Assembly (NCBI GenBank): GCA_043777755.1
Contig: JAYWHK010000304.1
Span: 1-43,565, forward strand
From: CANHEE01 sp043777755
GTDB taxonomy: Bacteria > Bacteroidota > Bacteroidia > Chitinophagales > Saprospiraceae
Direction of reading: 5' to 3'
DNA length: 43,565 nucleotides
The position numbers and the translations under genes are program-made. Each line of letters starts with the position of its first letter. Position 1 is the first letter of the stretch. Shown in pieces: positions 1 through 8,899 of the stretch. Under the pieces are notes generated by a model. The model was not told where the DNA came from. It did no database searches and saw only the letters and a program-made list of their open reading frames with translations.

Positions 1-76
1 TGATATTTTATTTTTATAAAAATTATAAAAATGTTATAAAATTTTAGTGTCTAAAAAATTTATACCTAAAATTTCA

Positions 77-95
77 AAAACTGGAACATCGAGTA
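77..95 (+). repeat. Left copy of window-end inverted repeat
   Basis: AAAACTGGAACATCGAGTA is present here and, perfectly inverted, at 43470-43488. In both places a TGATATTTTAT motif lies farther out (1-11 and inverted 43540-43550), so the likeness extends beyond the core. Confidence 0.75.
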
Positions 96-152
96 TATAT
101 TTAAAAAATAATAAATTTTAAATCCATAATCATCACTTTTCAAAAAAAGACA

Positions 153-575
153 ATGAAAAAACTATACTTCTCTATTCTCTTACTAAGTTTATTTTGTTCT
201 TGTGTCAGTAAAAAAAAGTTCCAAACATTAGAAAGAGAACTCAAGAATCAAAAAGAATTATTTAGCAATCAAAGCGAAATGCTGGAAAAATCACGGAAAA
301 ATACCGCTGATTCTGAGCGTTTGCGTGCCGCATCAGATGCAGAAGTTCGGTTGCGTGATGCACAGATCTTAGCAAAAGAGAGCAAAGTCAAAGACTTGGA
401 AGCTCAACTTCAATTGTTGCGTGAAAATAATGATAAAATGCTTGGGCAAATTGCGACTTGGGGAGATACTAACAAAGCTGATGCGAACAATATCAATAAG
501 TTAATTGAACAAATTGATGATTTAAATAAACAGCTCAGAAAAGAAAGAATCCATCGTTATGGTACTAATTACTAA
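153..575 (+). CDS. Small coiled-coil lipoprotein
   Basis: The 140-residue product begins with a short lipoprotein signal: a positive start, a hydrophobic run and a lipobox-like LFCSC, with Cys17 as the probable lipidated residue. The rest (about 22-135) is hydrophilic, rich in Glu, Lys, Gln and Leu, and looks like a long coiled coil with no catalytic motif. It resembles the N-terminal half of Bacteroidota OmpA-family lipoproteins, which usually continue into a peptidoglycan-binding OmpA domain. That domain is absent here and the gene stops before a palindromic repeat, so it may be a free-standing coiled-coil lipoprotein or a shortened relative. It is inferred to sit on a membrane facing the periplasm. 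Its exact function is not recognised. Confidence 0.75.
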   Translation: MKKLYFSILLLSLFCSCVSKKKFQTLERELKNQKELFSNQSEMLEKSRKNTADSERLRAASDAEVRLRDAQILAKESKVKDLEAQLQLLRENNDKMLGQIATWGDTNKADANNINKLIEQIDDLNKQLRKERIHRYGTNY

Positions 576-602
576 AAAACGGGATAAAATTTCCCAAAAA
601 AT

Positions 603-726
603 AGAACACTGATTGAACTGATTTTCATGATTTATCATGAAATATGTATAATAAAATCTTGATTTATCATGAAATATGTATAATAAAATCTTGATTTATC
701 ATGAAAATCAGTCTAATCAGTGTTCT
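603..726. repeat. Palindromic intergenic repeat with two inner 32-bp direct copies
   Basis: A 28-bp arm (603-630, starting AGAACACTGATTGAACTG) is repeated in inverted form at 699-726 with two mismatches. Between them are two identical 32-bp direct repeats (631-662 and 663-694), each starting TTTATCATGA, followed by a partial third copy. It lies just after the lipoprotein gene and before a convergent gene. It could be a small non-autonomous element or a repetitive extragenic palindrome, and might also end transcription. No ORF is present. Confidence 0.8.
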
Positions 727-821
727 AATACTATGTCGTTTGTCAGGATTTAAAAACGAGATTTCATTCCGTTTCATGTATAAGCGACTCTCTACTTTCC
801 GACTTTCTCACTTTCCAACCA

Positions 822-2165
822 TTACTTCTTCCTATTCGCCCAAACCCAAACCGAACCACTTGGATTGAGGTAAGGAATCAGCGTTGTATAAGGAATCGTA
901 ACACCTTGACGACCATACGCCATACTCGAAGAGGAGAAATAAATGCCTTCATTTCTGATAGCCATATTGTCAAATTTTTGTATTGCAATCCAATCTTTAA
1001 AATCTTGTTCGGGGTACAAAAGGTGGCTTTTCAAACCTTTTTGAACTTCCGCTTTGATGAAAGCCTCCGCTGCACTGTTTGCTTTAAAAATATCGTCAAA
1101 AATAATTTCTCGATTGGCTACAAAATCATAAATAAAAGAACGTTCTCTCTGTCGGTTCGTCCAAGAATTTCCATAGACCATAAAACCACTGAAAAGTTCT
1201 TGCGAATAGTAACTTACGTCACACCAACCATAAGCTCGGGCAACATTGCGTACTTCGGGAACATTGTCGAGGTTGTCAAAACGAAGGCTATTGATGTAAG
1301 CAATATTTACCCTAAACCATTCATCTACAAGGGTTTGCATCCAAAGATTGTATTCTGGATTTGGAAATCTCGGGTAAGTAATATCGTAACTTGCGATGTA
1401 ATCCGCAAATTCCATACAGCCCATATCTATATTATCGTTGCGGATAAGATCGCCATAATGTTTTTTACCATCAGGAGATAGGAAACTACCAACAAACTCA
1501 TTTGCACCTTTCTGTCGCAAAGTTAGTGTGCCTAATTTGTTGCCAAAATCATCTTTTATGACTAAATCTAAGCCGAGTTTTGCTTCGTTGTAAGTGCCTT
1601 TGAGTTGGAAAGACTTGCCATCTTTGATGGAATAACCAGTGCCAGATGCGTTTCCAAAGCTGCCTTTTTGCAGTAAAATATCAATTTTGAAATCTTCAAA
1701 AGCACCACGATAGCCACGAACCCATTTGTTGTCGGCACAAAACGAAGGTATATAGCTTGGTTCGAGCGTTTCACTCATTTTTAACAAAATACCGCCAATC
1801 GTACCGTTGTAATTTCCCCAAGTAGCATCTATTTTTTTGCCTTGCAGAAAACCTTTGATGACACCTGTATTTTTTTTGTTGGCATCAAATTCTTTTAAAA
1901 TAAGCGTATCTTTCAAAAAAGTACCTTCGAGCAAGAATTTTTCTTGGCTTCGCAGATAAGTCATATAACCACGGCAAAATTTACCATCAGAACCCAGAGA
2001 AATATTGACATCGCTTACATCGTCCATTCTTCCTTTGTAATGTTTGACCGATTGCAATTTTACATCAGGAAAAAGTGCTTGAATTTCTTGAATTGTGCTA
2101 TCTGTTTGTGCCGTTGTTTTGGTCAGAAAAGCTAAGAAAAATAAGAGAAATGTTATTTTTTTCAA
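822..2165 (-). CDS. Secreted protein with C-terminal DUF3298-like domain
   Basis: The 447-residue protein starts with a classical signal peptide, probably cleaved after TKTTAQ near residue 20. The middle (about 30-230) consists of short beta-rich segments rich in Gly, Lys and Asp. The C-terminal part (about 250-445) fits the DUF3298/RsiV-like pattern: a run with a DDIFK segment, then a final stretch containing an IPYTTLIPYL-type motif. In that family the domain is extracytoplasmic and found in lysozyme-binding RsiV anti-sigma factors and in many uncharacterised proteins. Here there is no membrane anchor, so it is inferred to be periplasmic or exported. It lies 26 nt downstream of the Omp85-like gene on the same strand and is probably co-transcribed with it. 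Ligand unknown. Confidence 0.7.
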   Translation of the reverse strand: MKKITFLLFFLAFLTKTTAQTDSTIQEIQALFPDVKLQSVKHYKGRMDDVSDVNISLGSDGKFCRGYMTYLRSQEKFLLEGTFLKDTLILKEFDANKKNTGVIKGFLQGKKIDATWGNYNGTIGGILLKMSETLEPSYIPSFCADNKWVRGYRGAFEDFKIDILLQKGSFGNASGTGYSIKDGKSFQLKGTYNEAKLGLDLVIKDDFGNKLGTLTLRQKGANEFVGSFLSPDGKKHYGDLIRNDNIDMGCMEFADYIASYDITYPRFPNPEYNLWMQTLVDEWFRVNIAYINSLRFDNLDNVPEVRNVARAYGWCDVSYYSQELFSGFMVYGNSWTNRQRERSFIYDFVANREIIFDDIFKANSAAEAFIKAEVQKGLKSHLLYPEQDFKDWIAIQKFDNMAIRNEGIYFSSSSMAYGRQGVTIPYTTLIPYLNPSGSVWVWANRKK

Positions 2166-2191
2166 GTTATGGTTGTATTTAAAAATGTTAT

Positions 2192-3625
2192 TTATTCAAA
2201 CGGTGTTTTGATGTGTACAAAAAAACCGCCTTTATTCAGATGATTAACGCTGTATTCCAATTGAAAAACAACATTGTAATAAATGATAAAATCTAAGCCA
2301 ATCCCTTTTCCCCAAAGCCAACGGTTGGGAAAAGTATTGTTTTTGTCGTTGTATGAATCCTGAACTTTTCCAAAATCATTATTCAAACTCAAATTGGCTC
2401 TAAATGGAATATAACGTATATTTTCAGGCAAAAATTCACCTAAATCAATTTTTTTATTAAAAAATTCATAGCGCAAACTGCTTTTCAAATAAGCAAAATC
2501 TGTCCCATCAATGACGTAATATTCATAGCCTCTGAGGTAATCTGTTCCGTAACCAATCGCCCGAATATTGTAGTAAGGCTGCCTGGTTCGGGTAAATTCG
2601 TAACGAGCCTTAGCAACCAATTCGGTGCTAATTTTTTTACTCAAACTAAAATATTGCGCATAAAGAAGACTTCCATACAGTGCGTTTACGTTGTCTTTTG
2701 GTAGAAATCCTTGTTTTTCGACTTCAATTGCTGCAAAAGCACCTTTTGTCGGATAAGGTCGGATATTTCTATAGTCCAAAGTGTAACGGTATTGCGCCGA
2801 AAGATACTGTTGTTTAGACTGATTTTCTGCAAAAAAGTTACTATTTTTGTTTTTAATAACATCTTCTGTCGTGAGGTCTTTGTTATATTGTAGCCTCAAA
2901 TACTGAATTGATCTTATTTTTGGACGGAAGGAAAAACCAATGCTTGCTCTAAATTTTTTTAATAAAAAATTAGATTCATCTCTATAAAAAAGCAAGCTAT
3001 CATTTTGTGTAGCGTACCAAACTTCTTTATAACGAGATAAATACACATTAGAATAAAATCCAAATTGATTTTTTTTGCCAATATTCGGCAGTCTATAACT
3101 TAGCTCGGCTTTCTGCCCAAAACCAAACTGAACAGAGGCTTTAAACACATCTCGGTTGCCAGTAGGATTGACAAATCGTAGTCCTGCAAAATAATTGAGC
3201 CGTTTTAAATCTCGGTTTTTTTCTGTCCACCAAATGTTAAAATTCCTATCTGCAAAACTCAAAGAACCCGTTGGAATAAACGGAAACATTTCCTTAATCT
3301 GAATCAGTAGTTGAATGGCGTTTTTGTTCCAATTTTTGATATTGATAGTCACACTTGAAAACATTCCAGTGTTCATCAATAGTAAGCGGTTTTGTTCTAA
3401 AATAGCATTGAGTTGTTTGAAATCAAGGCTATCCCCTTTTTTGAAGGTCAATTCTCGAAGGATAACTTTCTCTTTTGTTTTCGTATTCCCTTCGATGTTG
3501 ATGCTGTCAATAGTTACTTGATTTCCAATGCTTTGTGCTTGAAAAACTTCTATTTTGATGGTGAAAAAAAAGCAAAATAAGTATAAAACAATCAGATTTT
3601 GGGTCAAAAATTTATTTTTTAGCAT
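2192..3625 (-). CDS. Omp85-superfamily outer-membrane protein with one POTRA domain
   Basis: A 477-residue protein with an N-terminal signal peptide ending near VFQAQ. Residues about 36-112 form one POTRA domain, seen in the pattern ITIDSINIEGNTKTKEKVI followed by a helix and a TGMFSSV segment. The remaining 350 residues have the alternating aromatic/polar strands of a bacterial surface antigen beta-barrel. BamA has five POTRAs and is about twice this length, so this is a smaller relative, closer in layout to single-POTRA Omp85 proteins of Bacteroidota. The family inserts or moves proteins across the outer membrane. Its cargo is not evident. The DUF3298-like gene lies 26 nt downstream and may be a partner. 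Confidence 0.8.
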   Translation of the reverse strand: MLKNKFLTQNLIVLYLFCFFFTIKIEVFQAQSIGNQVTIDSINIEGNTKTKEKVILRELTFKKGDSLDFKQLNAILEQNRLLLMNTGMFSSVTINIKNWNKNAIQLLIQIKEMFPFIPTGSLSFADRNFNIWWTEKNRDLKRLNYFAGLRFVNPTGNRDVFKASVQFGFGQKAELSYRLPNIGKKNQFGFYSNVYLSRYKEVWYATQNDSLLFYRDESNFLLKKFRASIGFSFRPKIRSIQYLRLQYNKDLTTEDVIKNKNSNFFAENQSKQQYLSAQYRYTLDYRNIRPYPTKGAFAAIEVEKQGFLPKDNVNALYGSLLYAQYFSLSKKISTELVAKARYEFTRTRQPYYNIRAIGYGTDYLRGYEYYVIDGTDFAYLKSSLRYEFFNKKIDLGEFLPENIRYIPFRANLSLNNDFGKVQDSYNDKNNTFPNRWLWGKGIGLDFIIYYNVVFQLEYSVNHLNKGGFFVHIKTPFE

Positions 3626-3747
3626 AGAAAGTGTTTGTCGAAGCGTGTTTTTCCTAAAAATAAAACAACGTACAATGAAAGCATTTCACTGTACGTTGCA
3701 AAAATATACTATTTTTAATAATATGAAAAAGAATTGCGCTAATTTAT

Positions 3748-4143
3748 TTACAAATTTGCTCGAATTTCCGAAGCTAAGTTTTCAAATTCCTCTTTGCTAA
3801 GGCTTGGTGTCAATTTTTTTCTAAAATCCATATCACCCAAACTTTTCATTGGTACAAGGTGTACGTGCGCATGAGGCACTTCAAGTCCAATGACCGAAAT
3901 CCCGATTCGTATGCAAGGAATCACTTTTTCTATTGCTTTTGCGATAGGTTTTGCAAAAACGAGAATTTCGGAAAGTTCCTCATCAGAAACATCAAAAATA
4001 TAGTCTGTTTCTTTTTTCGGAATAACCAAAACGTGTCCTTTGACGACTGGAAAAACATCTAAAAAAGCTATAAAATGCTCATTTTCAGCAATTTTGTAGC
4101 ATGGAATTTCGCCATTGATGATTTTTGTGAAAATACTTGCCAT
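3748..4143 (-). CDS. HIT-family nucleotide hydrolase/transferase
   Basis: A 131-residue cytoplasmic protein of the histidine triad family. The active-site motif HAHVHLVPM (His91, His93, His95) is intact, and the upstream part carries the usual FLDVFP and GHVLVIPK segments. HIT proteins of this branch (HinT-like) hydrolyse nucleoside phosphoramidates or related nucleotides; the natural substrate here is unknown. It follows greA on the same strand, a neighbourhood I recall as common in Bacteroidota, and the two are probably one operon. A tandem palindromic repeat lies between them and its edge supplies the ATG used as start, so the upstream leader of this gene consists of repeat sequence. Confidence 0.9.
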   Translation of the reverse strand: MASIFTKIINGEIPCYKIAENEHFIAFLDVFPVVKGHVLVIPKKETDYIFDVSDEELSEILVFAKPIAKAIEKVIPCIRIGISVIGLEVPHAHVHLVPMKSLGDMDFRKKLTPSLSKEEFENLASEIRANL

Positions 4144-4240
4144 GATTTTTTTACTACGAATTGCGAGAAAAGGCGTGCCTTTTCTCTACCCATGATTTTT
4201 TTACTATGAATTGCGAGAAAAGGCGAGCCTTTCTCTACGC
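4142..4240. repeat. Two tandem 49-50-bp repeats, each with a palindrome
   Basis: Units 4142-4191 and 4192-4240 are near-identical and both begin ATGATTTTTTTACTA. Each contains a palindrome with arms GAGAAAAGGC/GCCTTTTCTC (4165-4186; 4215-4235, one T shorter). They fill the space between greA and the HIT gene, and the right side continues straight into the end of greA. On the minus strand each unit also carries an ATG, the second of which is the HIT start. Confidence 0.8.
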
Positions 4241-4245
4241 ATGAT

Positions 4246-4722
4246 TTATGCAATAAAAATTTCTAAGACTTCAAATTCTAATATTCCCGCAGGAATAATG
4301 ATGGTTGCAATATCGCCAACCACTTTACCCAAAAGACCTTTTCCGATAGGAGAAGTGACAGAAATTTTGCCTTCTTTGAGGTTTGATTCTGTTTCAGAAA
4401 GCAATTTGTAGGTTACTTCTTTGTTTGTTTTTAAGTTTTTGAGTCTTACAGAAGTAAAAATTACTACTTTGGAAGTATCTACTTGCGACGGGTCAAGAAT
4501 ACGTGCATTCATCACCACGATTTCCATTTCGTTGATGCGTGCTTCCAACAAACCTTGTTCGTTTTTGGCAGCGTCATACTCGGCATTTTCCGAAAGGTCG
4601 CCTTTATCTCTTGCTTCAGCGATTGCTTTTGCTGCATTGCTTCGTCCGTTTGTTTTAAAATCTTCTAAGTCAGCCTTTAATTTATCGTAACCTTCTTTGG
4701 TTAAATAAGTGTAGTTTGCCAT
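4246..4722 (-). CDS. greA: Transcription elongation factor GreA
   Basis: The 158-residue product has normal GreA length. It begins with the family's YLTKEGYDKLKADLEDFK segment, followed by the coiled-coil region with AKAIAEARDKGDLSENAEYDAAK, whose acidic tip residues enter the RNA polymerase secondary channel and promote cleavage of backtracked transcripts. The C-terminal FKBP-like domain (about 85-158) contains SPIGKGLLGKVVGD. It is cytoplasmic. It lies immediately upstream of the HIT gene on the minus strand, separated only by the tandem palindromic repeat, and is likely the first gene of that small operon. Confidence 0.96.
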   Translation of the reverse strand: MANYTYLTKEGYDKLKADLEDFKTNGRSNAAKAIAEARDKGDLSENAEYDAAKNEQGLLEARINEMEIVVMNARILDPSQVDTSKVVIFTSVRLKNLKTNKEVTYKLLSETESNLKEGKISVTSPIGKGLLGKVVGDIATIIIPAGILEFEVLEIFIA

Positions 4723-4879
4723 TTTTTGTGTATAAAAATTTAATCATTAAGAATAAAAAAAATAACCATTACTCAAGCGGTAAGGTCATTTTCAACATTA
4801 TGCAACAGCTAAAAGTCTTTTTTTTTAGCTTATTGCGACTAATTTGTAACAATTTTCTTCTTATTTAAGGAATAAAAAT

Positions 4880-4917
4880 GAGAACGTTTTTAGGGATTCA
4901 CCACTAAAAACGTTCTC
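4880..4917 (-). terminator. Inverted repeat, possible terminator of the ABC ATPase gene
   Basis: A perfect 14-bp stem (GAGAACGTTTTTAG, 4880-4893, with its complement at 4904-4917) and a 10-nt loop. It lies between the stop of the ABC ATPase gene and the start of greA. The sequence following the stem on the minus strand is AT-rich but not a pure U tract, so termination is plausible but not certain. Confidence 0.5.
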
Positions 4918-5009
4918 AACTTTAAAATCGTTCAGATTATGTGGACAAAGTTACAACTTTTTTTGATAAAATAAAAATATTATAAAATATTTTTGATTAA
5001 AAATATTTC

Positions 5010-5669
5010 CTACGCCACCAAATGTCCACCTTTTATTTTGATGATATGATTGGTTTTGGCTGCCAATTCCAAATCATGGGTAACAAGTACAAGTGTTGTA
5101 CCTGCTTCACGGTTGAGTGCAAAAAGCAGTTCTTCTACTTTTGCACCTGTTTCGTCATCTAAATTTCCAGTAGGTTCGTCTGCAAAAAGGATTTTTGGAC
5201 TATTTGAAAAAGCCCTTGCCAACGAAACACGCTGTTGTTCACCGCCCGAAAGTTGAGTAGGGTAGTGGTGAGAACGATTTTCCAAACCAACTTTTTCCAA
5301 CAAAGCCAATGCTCTTTGACTGGCATTTTTTTCACCACGCAACTCCATCGGCACCATGACATTTTCGAGTGCGGTGAGTGTTGGAATCAATTGAAAATTC
5401 TGAAAAACAAAACCTACGTGCTGATTTCGCACTGCGGCACGTTCATCTTCGTTCAAATCGTCCAGTTTTATACCATTAATAACGACAGAACCTGACGAAG
5501 CCTTGTCCAATCCTGCACAAAGTCCGAGCAAAGTTGTTTTGCCACTTCCAGAAGGACCAACGATGGAGAACGTTTCGCCTGCCTTGATTTCAAAGTTGAT
5601 ATTGTCCAAAACGGTTAATTCTTTGTCACCGCTTTTGTATGTTTTCTTTAAATTGATAATTTCTAACAT
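5010..5669 (-). CDS. ABC transporter ATP-binding protein, LolD/MacB type
   Basis: A 219-residue nucleotide-binding subunit. Walker A is GPSGSGKTT (38-46), the Q-loop lies in VFQNFQLIPTLT (about 89-100), the signature is LSGGEQQR (140-147), Walker B is ILFADEPTGNLD (160-171), and the H-loop is in VLVTHD near residue 199. The LIPTLTALENV segment and GNLD ending are typical of the MacB/LolD/FtsE branch, which powers lipoprotein release, small-molecule efflux or peptidoglycan control by mechanotransmission. No permease gene is adjacent, so the partner and cargo cannot be assigned. It stands alone between the possible terminator at 4880-4917 and a divergent gene. Confidence 0.92.
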   Translation of the reverse strand: MLEIINLKKTYKSGDKELTVLDNINFEIKAGETFSIVGPSGSGKTTLLGLCAGLDKASSGSVVINGIKLDDLNEDERAAVRNQHVGFVFQNFQLIPTLTALENVMVPMELRGEKNASQRALALLEKVGLENRSHHYPTQLSGGEQQRVSLARAFSNSPKILFADEPTGNLDDETGAKVEELLFALNREAGTTLVLVTHDLELAAKTNHIIKIKGGHLVA

Positions 5670-5809
5670 GAATAAATAGTATTTAACTCGCTGATAATTT
5701 TTTACTATAAGTCTTTTTTTTTCAAAAAATATTGTACAAAATTGGATTTTTCAAAAAAACATGATGATTTTTTATAATTTTGTGCTTGTTGTTCTAAAAA
5801 TTACACTAT

Positions 5810-7747
5810 ATGATTAAACCAATACGCCATTATTTTTTATTTTTTATTCTTTTTTGCTCCCAAATCGCTGTTGCGCAAAACGCTATTGCTTTCAAAAATA
5901 GCAATTACGGCGGTGTTTTTAGCCTTCACGGCAACCCTGCAAATATTGTGGATAGCCGCTATACGACCTACATTAATTTTGGAAACATAGAATTGCATCA
6001 TGCCAATAATTTTTATAGAAATGGCAATCCTCATCTGTTTGATGTTGTTCAAAATGGCCTAAAACTCAATAAAAATGCAGCAGAAATCAGTACTCGAGGT
6101 AATTTCCTAAGTACAGGTTTTGATGTCAAAGGCTTGTCTATTGTTCAAAAAATAAATAAAAACAATGCCATTGCAATCTCTACTCGCTTGCGTGGAAACC
6201 AACAAGCAAATGGTGTTTCCCCTAATTTTTATGACATGATTTTGAATGGAAACGTCAAGCCGACAACCTTCAAAAATGCTGGAATCAATCTCAATACTCA
6301 GATTTTTCACGAAATAGATTTGACTTACGGACGAGTGATTTTGAATAGGGGAGAGCATTTCCTAAAATCTGGTTTTACTGCAAAATTATTGACAGGCATC
6401 TATACTATTGGCGCAACTGCAAAAGGGATTTATGGTCAAACATCAACCAATGATTCAGGAAAAGAAGGCATTGATTTTTCGGAAGGAAAACTTAATTTAC
6501 GTCATTTTGGAAGTGAAAATATAGAAAAAAGTAATCTTTTTACTTACAATTGGGCTGATTTATCAAAAACAAAAGTGGGCAATGGAGTTGGTTTTGACTT
6601 AGGTTTTGTCTATGAGTTTCGTCCAGATTATAAGAGTTCTTTTGTGAAAAGACGGACTCGAAGCCGTGCGAAAGGTACGTATGCCAACGAAACAAGCCCT
6701 ATTAAGTATAAGTTTAAAGTAGCATTGGCTTTAACTGATTTTGGAAAAATAAATTATAAAAATGACAGCATCAAATCCTATACTATTGATTTGAAAGATA
6801 AAAAATTTGGTGCGGAAATAGATGGAAAGTTTCAATACCAACAACTTTTTGCTTTAACACAAACAAAAAAAGAAGACTTCGTATCTAATTTTACAGCATC
6901 AATTCCAAGCACTTTGCAACTTAATGCTGATTATAGACTGGAAGGTGATTTTTTCCTCAACCTTTCAGCGCAACAAAATCTACGCTCGAAAAGTACAGTT
7001 GGCACTCGTTCCGCTTCATACATTGCATTAACGCCACGTTTGGAGCGCAAACATTATGAAATTTCGCTTCCATTTGCTTTTGTCAATAATTATAAAAATT
7101 TTACCGTTGGTACGGCTTTTCGTATCGGGCCACTAATGATAGGTACTGATAACATCTTGGGAGTCAGTGGTTTATTTAAAAATACAAATGGCTCGAATAT
7201 TTATGCGGGCTTACATTTGGGTTTTCAAGATAAAAAAATAAGTGCGCCACTTATTGTCAGAAAAGCTCCAGCGAAACTTCCCAAAGGTCAAAAAGTTCCT
7301 TCAAAAATTCCTGTTGAATACGATGAAAATGGTGATGAAATACCCAATACACTGAGCAATGGAAAAGCAAAAGTAATGGCAAAATCCGCTGAAAAAGAAA
7401 AGCCTGCGCCTAAAAAACCGCTTGTTCCTGCCAATATGGACAATATTGAGCGATTCGATAAGTGTATAACATTTTTTTATGAAAAAAATACGTTGATGAG
7501 TAGTGCTTACACTTGTCTGGGCGATATGTGTAAATATTATACCAAAAATAAAAACATTAAACTCCGCATTACTGGTTGTATGTTGGAATTGGAAAAAAGT
7601 GCAGAACCAGAAAAGTTGAAACTCAGTCGTGCCAGAGCAATTCGTAACTACTTGATACAGAGTGGTTTCCCTCCGTCGCAAATCTCAATCGCTGCGGACA
7701 AAAAACCAAGTCATACGCAAACGGTCATTTTTCAAAAAGTAGAATAA
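5810..7747 (+). CDS. DUF5723-like envelope protein with OmpA-like C-terminus
   Basis: A 645-residue protein with a signal peptide ending near IAVAQ (about residue 23). Residues about 24-480 match the Bacteroidota DUF5723 pattern: an opening that contains HGNPANIVDSRYT, then many amphipathic strands suggesting an outer-membrane beta-barrel. A Lys/Pro-rich linker (about 485-545) follows. The last 100 residues resemble an OmpA-type peptidoglycan-binding domain, with LSRARAIRNYLIQSGFP near the end, the usual helix before the final strand. Such proteins are thought to link the outer membrane to the wall. The cell role is unknown. A TAATTTTG box at 5775-5782 could be its promoter -7 element, but no well-spaced -33 TTG was found. 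Confidence 0.75.
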   Translation: MIKPIRHYFLFFILFCSQIAVAQNAIAFKNSNYGGVFSLHGNPANIVDSRYTTYINFGNIELHHANNFYRNGNPHLFDVVQNGLKLNKNAAEISTRGNFLSTGFDVKGLSIVQKINKNNAIAISTRLRGNQQANGVSPNFYDMILNGNVKPTTFKNAGINLNTQIFHEIDLTYGRVILNRGEHFLKSGFTAKLLTGIYTIGATAKGIYGQTSTNDSGKEGIDFSEGKLNLRHFGSENIEKSNLFTYNWADLSKTKVGNGVGFDLGFVYEFRPDYKSSFVKRRTRSRAKGTYANETSPIKYKFKVALALTDFGKINYKNDSIKSYTIDLKDKKFGAEIDGKFQYQQLFALTQTKKEDFVSNFTASIPSTLQLNADYRLEGDFFLNLSAQQNLRSKSTVGTRSASYIALTPRLERKHYEISLPFAFVNNYKNFTVGTAFRIGPLMIGTDNILGVSGLFKNTNGSNIYAGLHLGFQDKKISAPLIVRKAPAKLPKGQKVPSKIPVEYDENGDEIPNTLSNGKAKVMAKSAEKEKPAPKKPLVPANMDNIERFDKCITFFYEKNTLMSSAYTCLGDMCKYYTKNKNIKLRITGCMLELEKSAEPEKLKLSRARAIRNYLIQSGFPPSQISIAADKKPSHTQTVIFQKVE

Positions 7748-7761
7748 AAAAATGATTTTTT

Positions 7762-7792
7762 TTGTAAAAGATTAAAAAAGAACTTACCTTTG
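7762..7792 (+). promoter_or_regulatory. Bacteroidota-type promoter of gap
   Basis: TTG at 7762-7764 (-33 element) and TACCTTTG at 7785-7792 (-7 element, consensus TAnnTTTG) are separated by 20 nt. Transcription would begin near 7798, giving a leader of about 70 nt before the gap start. This is one of the best matches to the phylum consensus in the window. Confidence 0.75.
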
Positions 7793-7865
7793 CGCTCCTA
7801 AAACTTAGTGTAAAAAATACATTAAGCTATTTTATTTAGAAATTAAAAAAACTAATTAATAAATC

Positions 7866-8864
7866 ATGGCAAAAGTTAAAATTGCAATCAATGGTTTCGG
7901 ACGTATCGGACGTGTAACCTTTCGTAATTTATTGAAAAATAAAAATGTAGAAGTTGTTGCTATCAACGACTTGACAGATAACGCCACTTTGGTTCACCTT
8001 TTGAAATACGACAGTATTCATGGCAGTTTTGAAGGCGAAGTAAGCGCAGACGAATCTTTTTTGTACGTTAATGGCAAAAAAATTCATGCTTTGGCTGAAA
8101 AAAATCCAACGCTTTTGCCTTGGAAAGAATTGGGTGTCGATGTAGTTATTGAATCAACTGGTCGTTTTACGGACAGCGAAACAGCAAACCAACACATTCA
8201 AGCAGGTTGCCGCAAGGTAATCATTTCTGCACCAGCAACTGGTAATGTAACGACCATCGTTTTGGGCGTAAATGACCAAGAAATCAAGCCAGAAACAACA
8301 ATTTATTCAAATGCTTCTTGTACAACAAACTGTTTAGCTCCAATGGTAAAAGTATTGGACGAGGCTTTTGGTGTAGAAAGTGGTTTTATGCAAACAGTTC
8401 ACGCTTATACAGCTGACCAAAATTTGCAAGATGCACCACACAAGGACTTGCGTCGTGCTCGTGCAGCAGCTTACAGCATTATTCCAACAAGTACAGGTGC
8501 AGCAAAAGCAGTAGGTTTAGTGTTGCCTCATCTCAAAGGTAAATTGAATGGTTCTTCTTTGCGTGTTCCAATTCCAGATGGTTCTATTACTGATTTTACA
8601 GTAACTTTGAAAAACGAAGCTACAGCTGACCAAATCAATGCGGCATTCAAAGCAGCAGCTGACGGTGCATTAAAAGGTATTTTGGAATACCAAGCTGACC
8701 CAATCGTGTCTATTGACATCGTAGGAAATAAGCACTCTTGTATTTTTGACAGCGGTTTGACCATTGTTTTGGGCAAAACAGCAAAAATCTTAGGTTGGTA
8801 TGACAACGAAGCTGGTTATTCAGCTCGTTTGGCTGACTTGGCGGATAGAGTTGGTTCTTTGTAA
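7866..8864 (+). CDS. gap: Type I glyceraldehyde-3-phosphate dehydrogenase
   Basis: The 332-residue enzyme converts glyceraldehyde 3-phosphate, NAD and phosphate into 1,3-bisphosphoglycerate in glycolysis. The Rossmann motif is NGFGRIGR (9-16), with Asp35 in the AINDLTD segment favouring NAD over NADP. The catalytic site is SNASCTTNCLAP with Cys152, and the paired base is His179 in MQTVHAYTADQ. The C-terminus has the usual WYDNEAGYSARL motif. Length and all key residues are normal. It has its own promoter and a strong hairpin terminator at 9059-9100, so it is probably monocistronic. Codon choice is regular, as expected for a highly expressed gene. Confidence 0.98.
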   Translation: MAKVKIAINGFGRIGRVTFRNLLKNKNVEVVAINDLTDNATLVHLLKYDSIHGSFEGEVSADESFLYVNGKKIHALAEKNPTLLPWKELGVDVVIESTGRFTDSETANQHIQAGCRKVIISAPATGNVTTIVLGVNDQEIKPETTIYSNASCTTNCLAPMVKVLDEAFGVESGFMQTVHAYTADQNLQDAPHKDLRRARAAAYSIIPTSTGAAKAVGLVLPHLKGKLNGSSLRVPIPDGSITDFTVTLKNEATADQINAAFKAAADGALKGILEYQADPIVSIDIVGNKHSCIFDSGLTIVLGKTAKILGWYDNEAGYSARLADLADRVGSL

Positions 8865-8899
8865 ATAAAGGTAACTATTTACCACTTTTGCAATTTTTC

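Noticed and set aside
631..694. Two identical 32-bp direct copies, looking like a short CRISPR array
   Set aside because: The copies are adjacent without spacers and lie inside an inverted repeat; no cas gene is in the window.
906..1481. 191-codon plus-strand frame opposite the DUF3298-like gene
   Set aside because: It is the mirror of a well-supported minus-strand gene with a signal peptide, has no family pattern of its own and an implausible composition.
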